NCBI GenBank assembly: GCA_963556695.1 | Contig: CAUWAG010000018.1 | Span: 2,666,001 to 2,730,000, forward strand | Direction of reading: 5' to 3' | DNA from: Anthostomella pinea | Taxonomy: Eukaryota > Ascomycota > Sordariomycetes > Xylariales > Xylariaceae | DNA: 64,000 nt | In this document: positions 54,494-64,000 of the stretch, one piece after another | Position numbering within the stretch: position 1 is the first letter of the stretch | Layout: every line of letters starts with the position of its first letter | Position numbers and translations under genes: made by a program | The notes under the pieces: generated by a model | The model's input: only the letters and a program-made list of their open reading frames with translations | Told to the model about the DNA's origin: nothing | The model's database searches: none

Positions 54494-54659
54494 ATATTGG
54501 TTCAAGTCGGTGGAGTGATTACCGATAATACCGGTAGCTCGTGCATACGTGTGTGATATGCCATTTGCCGTGCCATTTGGGTTGCCATTTAGGAACCGAG
54601 GAATCGGCGGCATTTGGTCGCGCTCCGCACAGGCACACTAGTAGTTGTAATGAACCAGG

Positions 54660-55315
54660 TCACTCGGGCTTTTCTGGCGTCTTTTGCTTGCACACTTCTT
54701 GTATACCTTGTAGACCATCCAGGACTTCAGCTCTGAGCTTGGAATTGGCGAGTCGCCCATAGCGGAGGTCGCTCATGTTCCCAGCAGTTTGCTTCACAGT
54801 ATCCAGAAGGGCAGCTTCCTCCTCTTCCAATTGCTGTACTTCGCGCTCCATGTCGGTGGCTGCCTCGTCCATGTCGGGTGTGATGCTTAACAAAGAGTGT
54901 TTCTTCGGCTGGTTCGTACTCGAGGTAGATCCGAACAACTAGAAGACACATGATTAGACGACAAGGCGCAAGCAATTTCATTCGCTGCACATGCACTCGA
55001 GCGCCAATTGTGACGTACCGCTCTTTCAATCTCGACTTCGTCATCCAGCTCCTCCACGTCCGCCTCTCTCTTCGCCTTGATTACTGCCCGCCGCAGCGCC
55101 TTCCCGGATTTGACCTCCCTGTCGATGTTCGCGGCCACACCGTCGACGAGTGCATTGCGCTGTTGCTGGAGGTCGCGGTACAGTGCACGTATCTGGGGGG
55201 ACGCCTGTTGCGACTTCGGAAAGAACGAGGTGAACTCTTGCAGCGATATGATTGTCGGCAGGCGGGAGGGGAGGAGGAGGTAGTTGCGCAGGATGGTAGC
55301 TTCGCTTGGTGCCAT
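54660..55315 (-). CDS. nkp2: Cnl2/Nkp2-family kinetochore protein
   Basis: Exon 1 (55315-55019) and exon 2 (54938-54660) join at phase 0 across an 80-nt intron (GTACGT...TCTAG) and give 191 residues. The N-terminus shows the family block ILRNYLLLPSRLPTIISLQE, FTSFFPKSQQASPQIRALYR, and the rest is a coiled coil ending in a Lys/Glu-rich tail. Family members (fission yeast Cnl2, budding yeast Nkp2) belong to the inner kinetochore CCAN and bind the COMA complex containing Okp1. The open frame upstream to 55402 is rejected as start because ATG 55313-55315 is in the family position. It is divergent from the Eaf3 gene. Confidence 0.88.
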
Positions 55316-55970
55316 GGTGAAAGTGCAGACCGGGAGAGCGGCATGTGCAATTGAGGGAAGCAGCAGTAGGTATAAGACACGAATCGAATGAGCAGCTTTC
55401 AAGAGACCGTGAAGTGCACCTTATGTGGTTTGCAGGAAGTTGTATACCTACATGTAGGTACGTACCTAACATTGGATGGAGGGAGATGTTCATTCATATA
55501 CGCACCCCAGGCGTCTACCGGGGAAATGCACTTAGAGAAAGCGCGTTGGCACGTTGAGGAATCGCGTCCGAGCGCCTTCCTTGCCAACCACAACTGCCAC
55601 AGTGAACGGACTGTGGCTCGTGGGTTGGTTGGACTTCGTATCTCAACGACGAACAAATCCGGGCAACCGCCAACTTCGCCAACCCGCCATCTGCAACATC
55701 TCTCGTCGTAACTCCGATACTCTGTCAACTGCAGTCACCGATCGGCGAACCTGAATGATCAACAGGGCTCGGCTAGTATATCATCGGCCATATCTTACTC
55801 TGAATACACTCATCGTGCATCTTTGAACCAAGTGCTGCACCACCAGCCCTGAGCTTTGAACCCAGGCATATCAAGCCTCATCCCACCTATCCCGCCACCA
55901 AGCACACCACCGCCCACGCAAACAAGCAGCAGCAAAGGCCCCTGTGGGTACCTTCGCACTAGCACTAGCC
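55316..55970. promoter_or_regulatory. Divergent intergenic region shared by nkp2 and eaf3
   Basis: 655 bp between the nkp2 start (minus) and the eaf3 ATG (plus). Both promoters must lie here. A C/A-rich stretch at 55850-55965 (CACCACCGCCCACGCAAACA-like) is probably the eaf3 leader. No specific sites could be identified. Confidence 0.55.
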
Positions 55971-58900
55971 ATGGCACCTTCCAAGCAGGAGAAGGCGCCC
56001 CCCTACAGCAAGGATGAGAAGGTGCTCTGCTTCCATGGGGACCTGATGTACGAGGCCAAGGTCACCGAGGTCAAGGTCGAGGCCGGAAAGAAGGCCGAGG
56101 ACGCCCAGTACCGCATCCACTACAAGGGTTGGAAGGCAAGCTGGGACGACTGGGTTTCGCACGATCGAATTCGCAAGTTCACCGACGACAACAAGCAGCT
56201 GGCCACCCAGCTGCAGGCCCAAGCCCGCATGCGAACCCAAGGCCCCAAGGGCGGCAAGAAGAGTGGTGTCAAGCCGAACGGCTCCGAGATGAGTTCCGCT
56301 CGCGGCAGTGAGGAGCGCGCCGCCGGATCATTGAGTTTTGCCGGAAGAGGTCCACGACGGGGACGGGACTACGAGTTAGAGAATGTGAGTGCTCCCCCAT
56401 TTCTCTCTTTTCCCTCTCTTTCTTTCCCGAAGCTGCATTGCTCTGCTTCGTATGTGTTCCGTATGGCTTTGAAGACCGTGTGCGCCGCCGCGTGAAGTGA
56501 ATGAGGGGAGCGTCTGCCCCGATCTACGAGATATATCGTCAATAAATTCGAAGCACCTCCTCCGAGGAGCATGGATGAAGAAGAAGAATCAGTGGTACCT
56601 ACCTGCATGACCAATAGCGGCTGTCGATTCTTGCCAGTGAATTCTGACCGTTGCTGCGGTCACTCAATCTGCATGGTCAGCCACTTGGCTGCGAGCTTCC
56701 CTCGACCAACACTGCATCATCCGGATAGTCGTGGCTAGGAGCGTGCAGTCAGATACCATCTGACCGTGGTTATCATTTGAGGTTGTGTGTTTGCACTAGG
56801 TCTGAACCAGGAAGCACAACTTTCGAGGGGAGAGGAGTGTGACAACCCGATCCGCAATTTTCCAGCTGCGCAGGAGGAGGACAACACCAGCCTGCCCTCA
56901 CAAAACACAACAGCGGCAACCTTCCCATTTCTCCAGAACCAACAACCAGGGATCGGCCAACACTAGCACCCTCAAAGATGCTTCCAGTGTGAGCTCTGCC
57001 CTACAACTGCCCACCAACACGAGGGGTCGTCGACTATCTCTTCCTCGCGCCAACACCTGCACACACACACACACAAACCTCGATTGGTACTCTCACGTTT
57101 GGCCAATATCCTCCCCTCGTGGTCAACGAATCTTCTCGTGTACCAATTCTTGGACCAATTCCTCTAAGGATTTGCCATCATTTCCTCCACCTCTACACAG
57201 CTGCAATTATTCGCCTTCTCCTCCCCCGATCCAGTCTTCGACCTCCAACCTCCAAGCACTGATCCCTGATCTATCCGACTCGATGTCCGATAAACCAGCA
57301 TCTCCAGAGGCCATGTCGGCAATGGATTCTTCTCCAGAGACCACCTCGGTAATGGATTCTTCTCCGCCGGTGGAACTTAGGCGATCTCAGCGCGAGCGGA
57401 AGCGTGTGATCTCTTTGGCAGATTTCGAGATGCCTCAGAAGCGAACTCGCAGCAACACGACCAAGCACCTGGAAGCTTTCGCATTTTCGCACCTCTCTCC
57501 CCATCGCCCTGTCAAGAAGCCCGATGCGGTCAGCTTCCCTAACCTTGCTGCCGACGGCCCTGTCAAGAAGTTCGAGGGTGTCGCTTTTCCCAATCTTGCT
57601 CCCGGCGGCGCATCTCTGGCGCAGGCCGAGTCTTCGCGCTCGTCTCCTACTGCACCCACCTCCCATGGCACCAGCTTCCAAGCGTCACCGGCAGCGACGC
57701 ATGCACGCACGCTGCTACCGCCGCTGAGACCCGCACGCACGCCGCTACCGCCGCTGAGTTTCGCGCGTATGAAGCTACCGACACTGGATACCGCGTCCAG
57801 TAAGCCTGCACCAAAGGAGACTGCGTTGAAGAAGCCATCGCAAAAGAAGTCATCGCACAAGTCGTCGCACCAGACTTTGTTGCACCAGACCTCCTCGCAC
57901 AAGAAGTCTCACCACAAGAAGTCAGCGTCCACTCAGGCACCACTCAATGAACCAACTGGCCGCAAGAAGACTGCAAAGCACACCCGCTTTCAACAGGGGA
58001 CCGAACTGTTGTCTGCAGAAACTGTTGCTTTTCGCCAGAAGGAGGCCGAGTGCAATAGAGCGCAGACATGCAAAGACCACCTCATCGCACTGCCGCCTTC
58101 CGGCCTTGTCTATGTGGACAACAAGCAGCGACTCGTCTTCGATGAGAAGCGCTTCCAGCCTGAGAAGGTCATCTCCGTCCCAAAGCAGCACCCGAAAGCA
58201 AAGGCGGCGGCTCGACTTGGGCTTCTGCATGCGGCACTAGAGCGCTATTACGAAGGAATGCCGGCTAACGTGACTATTCCCATCGCGGGAATTCCGTCTT
58301 TAAAGCCATACGCCCCTCTCTATGCAGCTGCTATGCCTTTTATTTGGCGTGCCGTTCGAGCAGCCTTGACTGACGAGATCACTGACTTTTCACCGCCTGA
58401 CGAGATCATTCACTTTTCACTGCCTGACGAGATCACTGACTCTTCACTGCCTGATGAGATCACTGACTTTCCACTGCAGGAAGAGGCATTCCATGCCAGA
58501 CCCTCTGTCAAGCTTCTCATCCCGGATATGCTGAAGGCATTGATGGTGGATGATTGGGAGAACATCACCAAGAACATGCAACTTGTGCCGCTTCCGCGCC
58601 CCAAACCGGTCAACAAGATCCTTGAGGATTATCTTGCGTATGAGCGTCCGCGACGACAGGATGGCTCTTCACATGTGGCCATTCTCGACGAGACCTTGGC
58701 TGGCTTGAAGGAGTACTTTGACAAGGCTCTCGGTCGCATTCTCCTGTACCGGTAAGTGCTCTCCTCGCCTTCCATATCCCCGCCGTTCTCTTCTTGTTTG
58801 CCCACTCATTCGCTTTTCCATGCTGCCCTGCCATCCCTAGTATTATCATACTGACAGGCACAAGATTCGAGCGAGCCCAGTATGCTGAAATGCACAAGAA

Positions 58901-59210
58901 GTGGAACTCGGCTGATCCTGAGTTCTCTGGCAAGACCGCAAGCGACACTTATGGTGCAGAGCACTTGACTCGTCTTATGAGTAAGTCATACCTGAATACG
59001 TGTCATCTTATAGATTTGTACGGTTACTAACAATATCCAGCGTCCCTGCCGGAGCTTATTGCCCAGACAAACATGGATCAGCAATCTGTCAATCGTCTTC
59101 AAGAGGAACTGCTCAAGTTCTGTGGGTGGCTGTCCAGAAACCATACCGATTACTTTCTCAGCAATTATGAGTCTCCCAACTCTGACTACGCCGAGAAAAT
59201 CAAGAACTAG
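55971..59210 (+). CDS. eaf3: Eaf3/MRG15 chromatin protein (chromodomain plus MRG domain), with a 2.1 kb first intron
   Basis: The gene model uses exons 55971-56384, 58480-58751, 58865-58980 and 59041-59210, giving 323 residues. Exon 1 encodes the chromo barrel: DEKVLCFHGDLMYEAKVTEV and YRIHYKGWKASWDDWVSHDR. The later exons encode the MRG domain: HARPSVKLLIPDMLKALMVD, VPLPRPKPVNKILEDYLAYE, AGLKEYFDKALGRILLYR, YGAEHLTRLM and SLPELIAQTNMDQQSVNRLQ. Eaf3 is a shared subunit of NuA4 acetyltransferase and Rpd3S deacetylase that reads H3K36 methylation. The splice sites (GTGAGT at 56385; CTGAC and CTGCAG before 58480) fit phase 0 on both sides. The first intron is about 20 times longer than usual here and carries a long open frame (next entry). 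Confidence 0.85.
57283..58479 (+). CDS. Nested open frame inside eaf3 intron 1, in phase with the MRG domain
   Basis: From ATG 57283 (in-frame GTG at 56839 is less likely) a frame of 399 codons runs without a stop to the eaf3 acceptor and continues in the same phase through the MRG exons. It encodes MSDKPASPEAMSAMDSS, RRSQRERKRVISLADFEMPQ, two SFPNL/AFPNL-type repeats, a Lys/Ser/His-rich linker (KKSSHKSSHQTLLHQTSS), a more ordered block (LPPSGLVYVDNKQRLVFDEK, GIPSLKPYAPLYAAAMPFIW) and then four DEITDFSLP-type repeats. No family is recognised. Either it is an alternative first exon giving a 584-residue MRG fusion, or an inserted sequence that reads through by chance. Codon use looks coding. 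Confidence 0.55.
58371..58478 (+). repeat. Four 27-bp repeats containing the eaf3 splice acceptor
   Basis: Four units of TGACGAGATCACTGACTTTT-type sequence (27 bp each). Each contains a CTGAC-like branch site (mutated in unit 2) followed by CCGCC, CTGCC, CTGCC and finally CTGCAG, so only the last unit is a true acceptor. In the nested frame each unit encodes a nine-residue DEITDFSLP-type repeat. This is a local amplification of splice-site DNA. Confidence 0.85.
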
Positions 59211-59240
59211 TTTTCACACGGCTATCGGTGAGCCTTCAGA

Positions 59241-59357
59241 CAATTGGCGATGCTCCACACAATCGGCGATGCTTCACACAATCGGCGATGCTTCAACAAT
59301 CGGCGATGCTTCACACAACCGGCAACACACAACTGGCAAGGCTTCACAATTTGCGAG
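59241..59357 (+). repeat. Tandem repeat of ~19 bp just after eaf3
   Basis: Units of CAATCGGCGATGCTTCACA (variants CAATTGGCGATGCTCCACA, CAACCGGCAACACA, CAACTGGCAAGGCTTCA) occur about four to six times in a row, beginning 30 bp past the eaf3 stop codon. It is probably in the 3' UTR. Confidence 0.75.
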
Positions 59358-59380
59358 TGACTCCGAACGACGGCGAATGA

Positions 59381-59953
59381 TTGGTGGACTACACCTTCGA
59401 TAATGAACTTCACGACTTCCCGTGGGCTACCGTTCATGATCTCCTAGAGTCAAAAGCCTTTGATTTCCACGGACCTGAACACAAATACCATCATCACTTT
59501 ACACCCGTTTTCCACAATACAAAAACTCCTAGTTTCCTAATTGGCCCGAAAAGACGGCACTTCACTTCCACAGATACTGGAGGTGACTCGTCAGCAGTAA
59601 GACCGTACCTCAAAGAGAGTCAGTGTCTTCGCCTTGCAGTATGGACAACACCCCAGAACTACAGAATGAGAATGGACTGTGTGGCAGACAGTTTCTTTGA
59701 TACATTCGCGATCTGGCTTCTATTCGGCTGTAGGGACACAATACCTGTGCTCAGCTGTAGCATGGAACGAATAGTAACTGCAGAAAGAACACAGAACCTG
59801 CAACTAGATGGTCTGTTTGACAATTTCCCGTTGCGTTTCTACTGGTCTCTGCCTTGTCCTTGTCTAGGACAATTAGGCATAGCAGAAGGACTTCTTCATG
59901 GCACATTGCCACTTGTACGATTAGATCAGAAAACCAGGAACATAGAGAATTAA
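59381..59953 (+). other. Unassigned open frame, 190 codons
   Basis: An open frame beginning with TTG (no ATG until about codon 97) and ending at 59953, with GPKRRHFTSTDTGGDSSAVR and LPCPCLGQLGIAEGLLHGTL. No domain, no good start and no splice partner. It is probably a relic or chance; listed only so its position is known. Confidence 0.2.
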
Positions 59954-61732
59954 GTACATATGTCTCCTAACTTGACTCGCGTATATGGTGTGACATTTCT
60001 TCTTGTGCTGCTTACAGTCCCTGTCCTAAAGGCAAGACCTGGCTTTGACAACTTGGTTTGGATAGCACTTGCTTGTCACTTGTACCTCGCAGCTGATTGA
60101 GCTGATTTGCTTAGTCAAAGCCTTCCGATCCTGCTTTGTTGACTTGCGAGATAGTCCAACTGCTGCTATCTGCTAGCAGTCTTCCTAGGACGTCACTTGA
60201 GTCCATCGTCGTTCTCTATACACTATGCGATCTCTTTCTGTATTGATGTGCAATGTAGACACTTGCTGTACGATGAAAAGAGAGAGATAGAGGTAGCGGG
60301 TGTGTGAATTTTCTCGTTCATTGTCAGTAACTCCAAATCAGAGCTGTTTCTGTCTTTGTCTATAAGTAGGCTTCCGGTGATAGTGGGTTCTTCACCCCAA
60401 TATGAGGCATTGTGACTATGTTGGTTAAGCTCTGCGGTTGTCGCTAGTCTTTGTACAGAGCAGGAATAGATCTGGCTTTCCTGTTGTTGTAGTCATTGTA
60501 GTGGTGGGCCCAGGTCTGCTCTTGGGGAATATCTGCTGCTGATATTGCTTGACAGGAATACGATCAACCTGAACTAAAGGACTGTGCACCGCTATCGTGA
60601 TCTAGGGCACCTGCCCTTCTGTGTATGGTGAGGGTGGTCATGTAAATGGTTCGTGCTTTTATTGAAAAGGGGAGAGATGGGAATAGTACTGTCCTAGAGA
60701 GATGGCGATAGTACTATTTTGATGCAGATAGCGATGATGCTGTGTCAAGGCAGGGTATGGTATCTGAAGAGATAGCGTGACATGTTGAAAGTAGCTGGTG
60801 TGCTACTATTCTCCTGTTCTCGTGATTTATTCGGTGATCTGACAGTTGCTGCTGCCTGCATGGTGTTGTTTGGAGTTGGTCCTCACAAGGTCAACAGATC
60901 AGGTCCTGAAGGTAGCCAGCCGTGTATAGCAGATGAGCCTTTCTCATGATTTAGGGGAATGATGATGCTTTTAGAAGTGCCGTAATAGGCACTCTCTTTG
61001 TAGGAGTTACATGTACTGTTTCTAACAGCACTATGGCGATATACTGGCGCAACAAAGCAATTCTGGTGGGCTGTTTGTATTAGATATACCGCTGCTTGAC
61101 TACATCACTGAGACATGGCTTTCTGTTGCCTTGGGTATTGTTTGCCTGAGTGGAGTGGGAGAGTCCCGTGCTTACTGGTTGTTCCTGTGACTATTTGGTA
61201 ACTCCATCCTCAGAGCAGTATGCGTCTGTCCATGACGTTTCTTAGCTTCGACCTGGCCAGCAGATGCACGCCTTCTACTCACACATTGAAACAAGCCTGT
61301 GTATGGCCTGGCTTATGACATGGAGCTGGTGGCCAATACACACCAGGTACTTTCGTACAGTGGTTCCATGCTTACCAGCAGGCACATCTCAGTTCAGTAG
61401 AAGAAAACAATGAAGAAAGCAAGTGAGAAGTGTCCTTGTTTAACGTGATAGGAATGCCAAGCCTCATCAATGTACATGCCGCCAATGGTGACAGTGTACA
61501 GCGTTCATCTAGGTGTTACAAACATCGTACATCTTGTCTCTCTTCCATATGTCGGTCGGCCGCCAGAAGCCAGTATGTCCTGGTGCCTCTCCCCAGCCCA
61601 GCCCAGCCCAAGAACACGCTTAGTATTGCTCCAGGGGCGTCAAGCAAGCACCTCCTTGTTCACACAGAGCTGTCGCAAGTCCTCGTCAGGAACCCAAGTC
61701 ATCCCATCCGCCTCCTCCTCCACGCCCTACCC
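59954..61732. other. Gene-poor region, 1.8 kb
   Basis: Only short unsupported frames. The region is relatively rich in TG/CA and short AT-rich runs, with no transposon motif. The plus-strand frames at 61430-61990 are antisense shadows of uL30m. Confidence 0.5.
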
Positions 61733-61993
61733 CTACCTCGGCACAGCCTTCTCAATAAAAAACCCGGGCTCGGGGCTCCGCTCGGCGCGCAGCTCCTTGC
61801 TGTCGAGCGCGCGGTCGACCTCCTGCACGCTGACCAGCTCCTTGACCTTGAGGATCATACCCGCGAACTGGGCCTCGACCGGGTGGAAGACGGTCTGGGA
61901 CCGCTTGCGCAGGCCCAGCGCCATGAGCACGCCGCGCGTGCGCTTGGGCAGGCCGATGGCCGAGCGCTGAAGCTGTATGCGGAAGAATGACAT
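61733..61993 (-). CDS. mrpl33: Mitochondrial ribosomal protein uL30m
   Basis: One exon of 86 residues with the L30 signature: [40 protein letters not shown] and [20 protein letters not shown]. It is a component of the mitochondrial large ribosomal subunit. Size and motif order match fungal uL30m (yeast MRPL33). The promoter lies upstream of 61993. Confidence 0.92.
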   Translation of the reverse strand: MSFFRIQLQRSAIGLPKRTRGVLMALGLRKRSQTVFHPVEAQFAGMILKVKELVSVQEVDRALDSKELRAERSPEPGFFIEKAVPR

Positions 61994-62931
61994 TGCCGAT
62001 TCGGTTTCGTTTGGTTTGGTATTGTTTGTGTGGTATCTGGACTGTTGGAGAGAAGGGTGGGAGCTCGTTCGCTCGCGTCGCAGGCTAGGAGATCAAGTCG
62101 CACACGGCTCGATCGATCTGCCAGAGGAAAGAGCCACGGGAAAGAGCCACAATCCTCCAAACCGGCAGGTGCGTCTATCTTCCCAACCTCAAACTAACAG
62201 GGAAGGTGGCGATCTAGGTAGCCAGCCAATTCGTTATCGGGGAGGAATCGAAGCTGAGCGGATCCAGGGTTGATAGATCTAGGCAGGCAGAGTTAGTTTG
62301 AGCAGATCGCAAGTAGCTTAAGCGGAAGTCACAGAGGCAACAAGCAAAGCAGTGACATACCTCGTAAAACTAAATCGCTGTCAAGGCCAGTGGCACCGAA
62401 TGGCTATTTCCATGGACATGCGGTCGTGAAGCAGGGGTGGGCTTTGGTGTTGAGGTTGAACTTTAAAGTGGATACACCAGCCGAGGTTTTGCCTTCAATC
62501 TCCAACATGAGGCCGTGTCTCGTGTCTGCGCTCTCTCCGACCTAATGTACGTACGTAAGTTACCTGTTCTCACAGTACCTACTTCTATCAAATTTCATGT
62601 CACTCACACATTGTTGATATTTCCTGTAGGAACGAACTGGATACATGTACATACATTCTCTGGAGAGCGGGGCGTAAGTGAATATGTCAAGGCATAAGCA
62701 GAAGAGGAATTCGTATTAAGGCCTTCTTCTATTACTCTCGAAACATGACCCGACCAGGTCGTCTGCATTGGATATGCTGTATCTTCTCGTACAGACCGCC
62801 CACCATAGTTGAGTGCCAACTGCAATATCGCCTTTACACCGGTCCGAATATGAAAGTAGAGCTCTAAGCATCCATCAAAGTCGCAATCGCATACCTCGAA
62901 CCCATTCCCCGTTTCTCTATATCCTTTTCGT
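61994..62931. other. Intergenic, no gene recognised
   Basis: 0.9 kb between uL30m and acl1; no supported gene. Confidence 0.5.
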
Positions 62932-64000
62932 CTATTTTACGGAAACCTCCACTCTGCTCTCACCCACCGGTCCATTGTTGGCCAGAGTGGGGAGCAGGTA
63001 GGTGATGTCATCCCAAGGATGTCTGTACAAGCTGGTACGCAGACGCTTCTGGTCGAGGTAGTGGGCAATCAGACCGATGCTTCGTCCCAGGACGAAGAGA
63101 CCGTTCAAGACACCCATCTTCATGTAATCCTCAGCCTCCTCCGTGTTGAAAGCACCGCAGCTTCGCATCAGGTCAACGAAGCAGACGGCAACGCAACCAT
63201 CAACGTTGAGAATCAGGTTGTCCTTCTTCGACGTAGTCACTGACTCGACAGCCAGAGCGTAGTCTAGCAGCTTGTGGCTGGGGAACTTGGCCATGACGTA
63301 CTCCTTAACAAGCTCAACACGGAGATCGGGGTTGTTCCGCGACTTGATGCGGTGGCCGATACCGGGAATGAGCTTGTTCTGCTTCCGCATTGTGTCGACA
63401 AACTCACGGGGGCTGAGGCCGTTGTCGGCAGCCTTGGAGAACTCCTCAGCAGCGCCGTCGAGGGCACCACCGAATCGCGAACCAATTGTGAGGAGACCAG
63501 CAACCAGGGAGCTGATCAGATCCTTACCGGCACGGGTGGTGATGATGGTGTTCATGGCACCGGACACGGCAGGACCATGATCGGCAGTAAGCATAAGAAC
63601 CATCTCCAAGAATTTGGCAGCGTAGTCGGGCAGACGACGGCGGAACCACAGCAGGGACATGACACCACCAATACCAATGTCATCCCTGAAAACGTCAGAG
63701 ATGGGCATACCGGCATACAGGAGTTCTTGACCACGGTCATCTGAGATAGTGGAGATGAAGGCAGCAGGCTTTCGGATAAGGCCAAGCTCCTGAGCCCACG
63801 AGTAGTCCATAGGGATTTTGGGCACGACGGGCTCTTTGGCGGGGACAATGGTCTTGTCCGTAACCAGTTTCTCGTAAACGGCCTTGACGACCTTGGGGAG
63901 GTCCTCAAAAGTGTCTGGGACGTGGATGCCAGCCTCCTTCATCATCTTGTTCTTCATGGCAGCAGTCTCGAGCTGAGAGTTGGCGAAAGAACCAGCGTGC
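62932..64000 (-). CDS. acl1: ATP-citrate lyase subunit 1 (partial, C-terminal half)
   Basis: The minus-strand frame enters at the right edge with [13 protein letters not shown], the loop that carries the phosphorylated catalytic His (GHAG), and runs 356 residues to a stop at 62932-62934. Seen: KKAGIHVP-like [39 protein letters not shown], the citrate-synthase-like [20 protein letters not shown] and [13 protein letters not shown], and the terminal [17 protein letters not shown]. The enzyme makes cytosolic acetyl-CoA and oxaloacetate from citrate, CoA and ATP. Ascomycetes encode it as two subunits; this is the subunit with the CoA-ligase/citrate-synthase-like part. No introns are needed in this part. 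The 5' portion lies beyond the window. Confidence 0.95.
   Translation of the reverse strand, partial: HAGSFANSQLETAAMKNKMMKEAGIHVPDTFEDLPKVVKAVYEKLVTDKTIVPAKEPVVPKIPMDYSWAQELGLIRKPAAFISTISDDRGQELLYAGMPISDVFRDDIGIGGVMSLLWFRRRLPDYAAKFLEMVLMLTADHGPAVSGAMNTIITTRAGKDLISSLVAGLLTIGSRFGGALDGAAEEFSKAADNGLSPREFVDTMRKQNKLIPGIGHRIKSRNNPDLRVELVKEYVMAKFPSHKLLDYALAVESVTTSKKDNLILNVDGCVAVCFVDLMRSCGAFNTEEAEDYMKMGVLNGLFVLGRSIGLIAHYLDQKRLRTSLYRHPWDDITYLLPTLANNGPVGESRVEVSVK

Noticed and set aside
61430..61990. Plus-strand frames of 166-186 codons over uL30m.
   Set aside because: Antisense of the recognised ribosomal protein gene and without any domain.
1..64000. Searched by eye for secondary-metabolite clusters (PKS, NRPS, terpene cyclase).
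   Set aside because: No backbone synthase motifs were found in any frame.

Overview
The window reads as a filamentous ascomycete (Pezizomycotina, most likely Sordariomycetes) nuclear chromosome. The genes have few, short GT-AG introns (about 50-170 nt, often with CTAAC or CTGAC branch sites). They include fungus-typical families: a bZIP/DUF3425 regulator, DUF3632, NADAR, holocytochrome-c heme lyase, and a separate ATP-citrate lyase subunit 1. Decayed copies show C-to-T (often CA to TA) changes that look like repeat-induced point mutation (RIP). No tRNA, rRNA or CRISPR was recognised.

Layout, left to right. 0-6 kb: the 5' part of a bZIP/DUF3425 gene running off the left edge, a tandem-RRM gene broken by two amber codons, and a small secreted protein. 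6-13 kb: a BTB/POZ gene split by a full-length 5.6 kb Tad-like LINE with intact ORF1 and ORF2 and a 15-bp target-site duplication. 14-21 kb: a secreted pro-protein, a RUS/DUF647 protein, cytochrome c heme lyase (cyc3) and a damaged NADAR gene. 21-24 kb: an inactivated Tc1/mariner element whose right end lies 14 bp past the stop codon of mevalonate diphosphate decarboxylase. 24-34 kb: an unknown frameshifted gene, a pair of ~100-bp inverted repeats, alg2, a small gene with a poly-C tract, and met6. 37-43 kb: a mucin-like secreted protein, a small two-exon gene, a DUF3632 protein and a short-chain dehydrogenase. 43.5-45.2 kb: a tandem cluster of small genes and gene fragments sharing a PAM2-like motif. 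46.5-50.6 kb: a RIP-like fragment of the same LINE family abutting a decayed Ty3/gypsy element. 50.7-59.2 kb: a chromatin/kinetochore block with CENP-Q (Okp1/Fta7), a membrane protein, Nkp2/Cnl2 and an Eaf3/MRG15 gene whose first intron holds a long nested open frame. 61.7-64 kb: mitochondrial ribosomal protein uL30m and the C-terminal half of ATP-citrate lyase subunit 1.

Core metabolism is represented by acl1 (cytosolic acetyl-CoA), mevalonate diphosphate decarboxylase (which draws on that acetyl-CoA), met6 (methionine), alg2 (N-glycan precursor) and cyc3 (cytochrome c maturation). These genes are interspersed with transposon-rich, gene-poor stretches.

The two most unusual structures are the Eaf3 locus and the PAM2-like cluster. 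At Eaf3, a nested frame reads in phase through a four-fold repeated splice-acceptor sequence into the MRG domain. The cluster has two intact genes and two truncated fragments.
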